A DNA stretch of 20,293 nt from Perkinsus marinus ATCC 50983 (lineage: Eukaryota; Perkinsozoa; Perkinsida; Perkinsidae). Shown here in pieces: positions 17,697 through 20,293 of the stretch; positions within the stretch are counted from its first letter, which is position 1, and the number at the start of each line of letters is the position of its first letter. The DNA is taken from assembly GCF_000006405.1 (NCBI RefSeq), contig NW_003205750.1:1-20293 (forward strand), in the 5' to 3' direction. Made by a program: the position numbers and the translations under genes. The notes under the pieces are model-generated. The model made no database searches. It was given only the letters and a program-made list of their open reading frames with translations, and was not told the origin of the DNA.

Positions 17697-19924
17697 CTAC
17701 CTAAATGTGAGCGAAACCCGCGGGTAGTGCTTCGAAATATAATTCTCTTTGGTGATCTGATGTAGATAATTCTTCTGCGTATCACCAGCCATGATAACGA
17801 CACTTCCGTTCTCTAGTCGAACATGATACGCAGTATCGGATCTAACACAAAAACGACTTTTAATACAACAGCAACATTTGTTTTTATGCACAATTTCTTC
17901 ACATTAACATTTTGCATACGTGTGAAAACTTATTATGCATAACTGGTAGTTTTCGAATCATTATCATCATCAACACCAGTGAGGGGAATATGCACATGGT
18001 CAACAACTACAATATGAAAATTGTGAGGGAATTTTGGGAAATTTTTTGTACACTCCTACTATAGGTAGTAGGGAAACTCCTGGGCTCAGCTGAGGAAAGT
18101 AAATATATATTCCTCCAATAGTGAGAAAAATAAGCGCTGTTGAGGAAAACACGAAAACCGCGTGGAGGGAAAATATGCACATGGTCATCAACCACATGTG
18201 TTGGTGATGATGACAATATGAAAATTTTAGGAAAATTGTGTCACCAGTCGCGAATGTACATAACAAAAATTTCTACATCTCAAAGAGACTTTCCCAACTT
18301 CTTTTTAATTTCCGCCAAATACAACAATCACAAAAATTACAAAAATACACCTCTTCGGGAGAGCCCAGCCAAAGGTAAGAATAAAGCCAGAAACTTGCAA
18401 GCGGCAATGAACATATAAATGGAGTTTCACCACCCTAGTGAAAAATATATTTCACGACTACTGCGTGTCACCGCGAATATCGCGTTTTTCACCGAAAATT
18501 ACGACGCCACTTCGCGTAAAACGGGTTATGAAACTCCAACAATATGACCAATAAATTGCTCCTCTCATAATAAACTTCATACCAAAATTTCCCAAACTCT
18601 CACCGCATCCATAACAACAATAACAAAAGTTATCAAAACCAGAGCAATGCAATCCTCCCCTTCCCCCCTCTTATTACGGTGCTCCCATCAGTTTTAGTGA
18701 AAATATTCTTTCCGCGCCAAAGCTCACACAAGGGATGGGACAGTCCTCCCGCAATTCAGGTTCGTTATCACTGTGATAAGCAACTCCTAAAATATGGAAA
18801 AATTCCAATTTCGATTATTTATAAATTTTCACTACCCGCCCTTCCAGAGTGATAAACGTTCGCCACACAGTAATTGAAATTAACTTTATCCTCTCCATAA
18901 ATCGGTCTGAGAAAGTGCCTCTAAATTTTTTCCCAAAACCGGACGTTTTAACCCACGCTAAAACGCTCTTCACTCGGTGCATTATACCCAACACAAACGG
19001 CGGAAACGCATCTGCCACATATTCGCTCTCAGAAAAGGTATACCTATCGAAAACCATCATCACCATCACCAACAACCGCTCCAATTCTTCACTTACCGCA
19101 TGCCTTTCGGTGACGAAAATTGCACAATATCTCTACCATAACTCACAGTATTCCAACACACATGCTGTTCACTCATGAGCATTGATAAATATAATTCACT
19201 CTCCTCAACAGAAAATACGCCACTTTGATATCGAACATCACAGCCCAATAACGGGAACCTAAACCCCAAAGATTCATTTCCTGCCCCCGCAACAAGATAC
19301 AAATCAGGTCCGACTTGATCATAGTCATCGGGGGAAATTCCGAACCATGTATAGTAACCAGTGCTCCTGCTCTTCCTTCTTCTTCATGAGCTTCACACGA
19401 TCGCATATCACCAAAGCCATGAGCGAATCGGCACCACTCGCCATGAACACAGCGCCGTCCATGTTCCCAATACCAGCATAGATAGCGCTTATGATGCTTA
19501 TCATCGTTGGAAGAAGTGGATCTGATAGAAATTAATTCAACAAGTTTATGCAACCTTTACGACTACAATTATCTAGAATCTATTCGCATGAATAACTACC
19601 TGGGAAATTTCGGGAAAATATTTTTTTAACCTACCTGGGAAATTTCGGGAAAATATTTTTTTAACCTACCTGGGAAATTTCGGGAAAATATTTTTTTAAC
19701 CTACCTGGTAAATTTCGGGAAAATATTTTTTTACCAGAAACGAAAAAATTCCTTTCACGCACCACAGGTGTTACGAACTCTCGATAAATTGCTCTTCCCA
19801 ATACACTAACCCATCAGTACATCACTTACTCTGAATTGGAGCTTCCATCAGATCTACTGTGCTCGCTTGACCCCACTGTATGAGCTAAGGCTTGATCCCA
19901 CGTCGTAGGCTTTTTATGGAGCAT
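17697..19924 (-). CDS. CCCH zinc finger-AlkB-type 2-oxoglutarate/Fe(II) dioxygenase fusion
   Basis: AlkB proteins remove alkyl groups from nucleic acid by oxidation. Exons: 19924-19830 (from ATG), 19521-19412, 19280-19097, 19043-18974, 18920-18836, 18786-18678 and 17841-17697. Introns are 308, 131, 53, 53, 49 and 836 nt; total 798 nt, 265 aa, in frame. An acidic/Ser N-terminus leads to a canonical CCCH finger (C-x8-C-x5-C-x3-H: CWYWEHGRRC, CVHGEWC, CRFAH). The AlkB fold follows: RYTFSESEY, NFNYCVANVYHSG, iron ligands H and D in AYHSDNEPEL, VSFGAERIF, distal His in TQKNYLHQI, and 2OG-binding arginines in RVSLTFR, where the usual N of RxNxTxR is S. The iron triad is complete. The intron joining exons 2 and 3 (19411-19281) is chosen only because the frame must change there. 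CACAG 17 nt before the ATG may accept a spliced leader. An RNA substrate is inferred from the finger. Confidence 0.85.
18166..18230 (+). repeat. Dispersed repeat X, copy 1
   Basis: Shares GGGAAAnATGCACATGGTCATCAAC and TGTGTTGGTGATGATGACAATA with 20237-20293. Similarity continues leftwards (GAAAAC..CGCG). A shorter relative lies at 17981-18022. The unit folds imperfectly around CACATGTG (TCATCA against TGATGA). Confidence 0.85.
18429..18529 (+). repeat. Dispersed repeat Y, copy 1
   Basis: About 100 bp, strongly similar to 20008-20112. It holds TTTCACGACT, then the 13-base CGCGA-ATA-TCGCG hairpin (18472-18484) and ACGACGCCACTTC. This copy is bracketed by a 9-bp inverted repeat, GGAGTTTCA (18421-18429) and TGAAACTCC (18529-18537). 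It lies in the last intron of the CCCH-AlkB gene. Confidence 0.85.
19522..19829 (-). other. First intron of the CCCH-AlkB gene
   Basis: Donor TTCAGA|GTAAGT and acceptor TTTCTATCAG|A; 308 nt. It joins an upstream exon ending GA with one starting A, giving Glu and keeping frame into the zinc finger. A 35-bp tandem repeat occupies nearly half of it. Confidence 0.8.
19596..19735 (-). repeat. 35-bp intronic tandem repeat, four copies
   Basis: Units start at 19596, 19631, 19666 and 19701 with few differences. On the transcript strand each unit reads a T-rich stretch, then TTTCCCAG|GTAG (TTTACCAG|GTAG in the first-transcribed unit), that is, an acceptor directly joined to a donor-like GT. Confidence 0.9.
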
Positions 19925-19941
19925 CGCTAACAAGAGCTCAC

Positions 19942-19952
19942 CTGTGAAGAAA
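19942..19952 (-). promoter_or_regulatory. Splice acceptor before the CCCH-AlkB start codon
   Basis: TTTCTTCACAG on the minus strand ends 17 nt before the ATG at 19924. It may be a spliced-leader addition site or the end of a 5' intron; if an intron, more coding sequence could lie upstream, partly beyond the window. Confidence 0.5.
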
Positions 19953-20007
19953 GAGATCCTAGTATGGAATATATTACATATATAAACTACACGGTGATAA
20001 CAAAAAT

Positions 20008-20112
20008 TCACCCTAGTGATATGAAAAACGTATTTCACGACTGCTGCATATCACCGCGAATATCGCGTTTTTCACCTACTTTTACGACGCCACTTCACGT
20101 AAAACCGATTAC
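20008..20112 (+). repeat. Dispersed repeat Y, copy 2
   Basis: Second copy of the 18429-18529 repeat, same orientation, about 1.58 kb away, with the CGCGA-ATA-TCGCG hairpin at 20055-20067 kept and mismatches elsewhere. It lies just upstream of the first exon of the CCCH-AlkB gene. Confidence 0.85.
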
Positions 20113-20236
20113 GTAAAATAAAAATAAAACTCCAATGTAAAATATCAAATCATCAACATCATAAGCCGCGAGAAATTTACGAATGTCGAAATTAAATTCT
20201 TCGCACTTTATACGATGAATGTGAAAACACTGCGCG

Positions 20237-20293
20237 GGGGGAAACATGCACATGGTCATCAACTGCATGTGTTGGTGATGATGACAATACGAA
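20237..20293 (+). repeat. Dispersed repeat X, copy 2 (cut by window end)
   Basis: Copy of 18166-18230 in the same orientation, running to the window edge. In the left cluster X precedes Y; here Y precedes X, so the two are independent repeats rather than one duplicated block. Confidence 0.8.

Larger units (their letters stand above)
17842..18677 (-). other. Last, long intron of the CCCH-AlkB gene
   Basis: 836 nt from ACC|GTAATA to GTGTTAG|A, far longer than the neighbouring 49-53-nt introns. It contains copies of two dispersed repeats (17981-18022, 18166-18230 and 18429-18529), which probably explains its length. Reading phase is kept across it (CC|A, proline). Confidence 0.75.

Overview
The window looks like nuclear DNA of a protist. 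Coding regions use the standard code, are broken by GT-AG introns (five of them only 49-54 nt long), and sit among AT-rich, repeat-filled spacers. A tyrosine-recombinase (YR) retrotransposon, a lineage-specific-looking secreted glycoprotein and AG acceptors shortly before several start codons (as in spliced-leader trans-splicing) make an alveolate of the Perkinsus type my best guess. The organism is inferred from style, not proven.

Layout. 205-6487: one complete, apparently intact YR retrotransposon, read on the minus strand: terminal repeat (6487-6246), Gag-like CCCH protein (6236-5145), reverse transcriptase/RNase H (4574-2385, no in-frame ATG), tyrosine recombinase (2263-935), then the split direct repeats at 948-709, 707-466 and 444-205. 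This is the A1-ORFs-B1-A2-B2 order of PAT/Ngaro-type elements. The repeats carry tRNA-like Pol III boxes and strong hairpins, and the A2/B2 spacer is a perfect G-quadruplex motif. 6488-8230: gene-poor, with two degenerate arrays of about 20-bp period. 8267-8668 (+): small secreted protein with eight N-glycosylation sequons. 8669-11245: spacer with a third degenerate array, a tRNA-like SINE-head candidate, a coding-like fragment and strong hairpins. 11246-12137 (-): four-exon gene of unknown function. 12138-14193: AT-rich spacer with a 40-bp minisatellite. 14194-15344 (-): three-exon 3-hydroxyacyl-CoA dehydrogenase/CRYL1-like gene. 15345-17696: spacer with a second SINE-head candidate. 17697-19924 (-): seven-exon gene joining a CCCH zinc finger to an AlkB-type 2-oxoglutarate/Fe(II) dioxygenase. 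19925-20293: upstream region with copies of two repeat families that also lie in the last intron of that gene.

The spliced genes were assembled by eye from splice signals, reading phase and family motifs. All three assemblies give total lengths divisible by three. The most notable items are the CCCH-AlkB fusion, the intron repeat carrying AG|GT dyads, the structured termini of the YR element, and the loss of two conserved Asn residues in the dehydrogenase.
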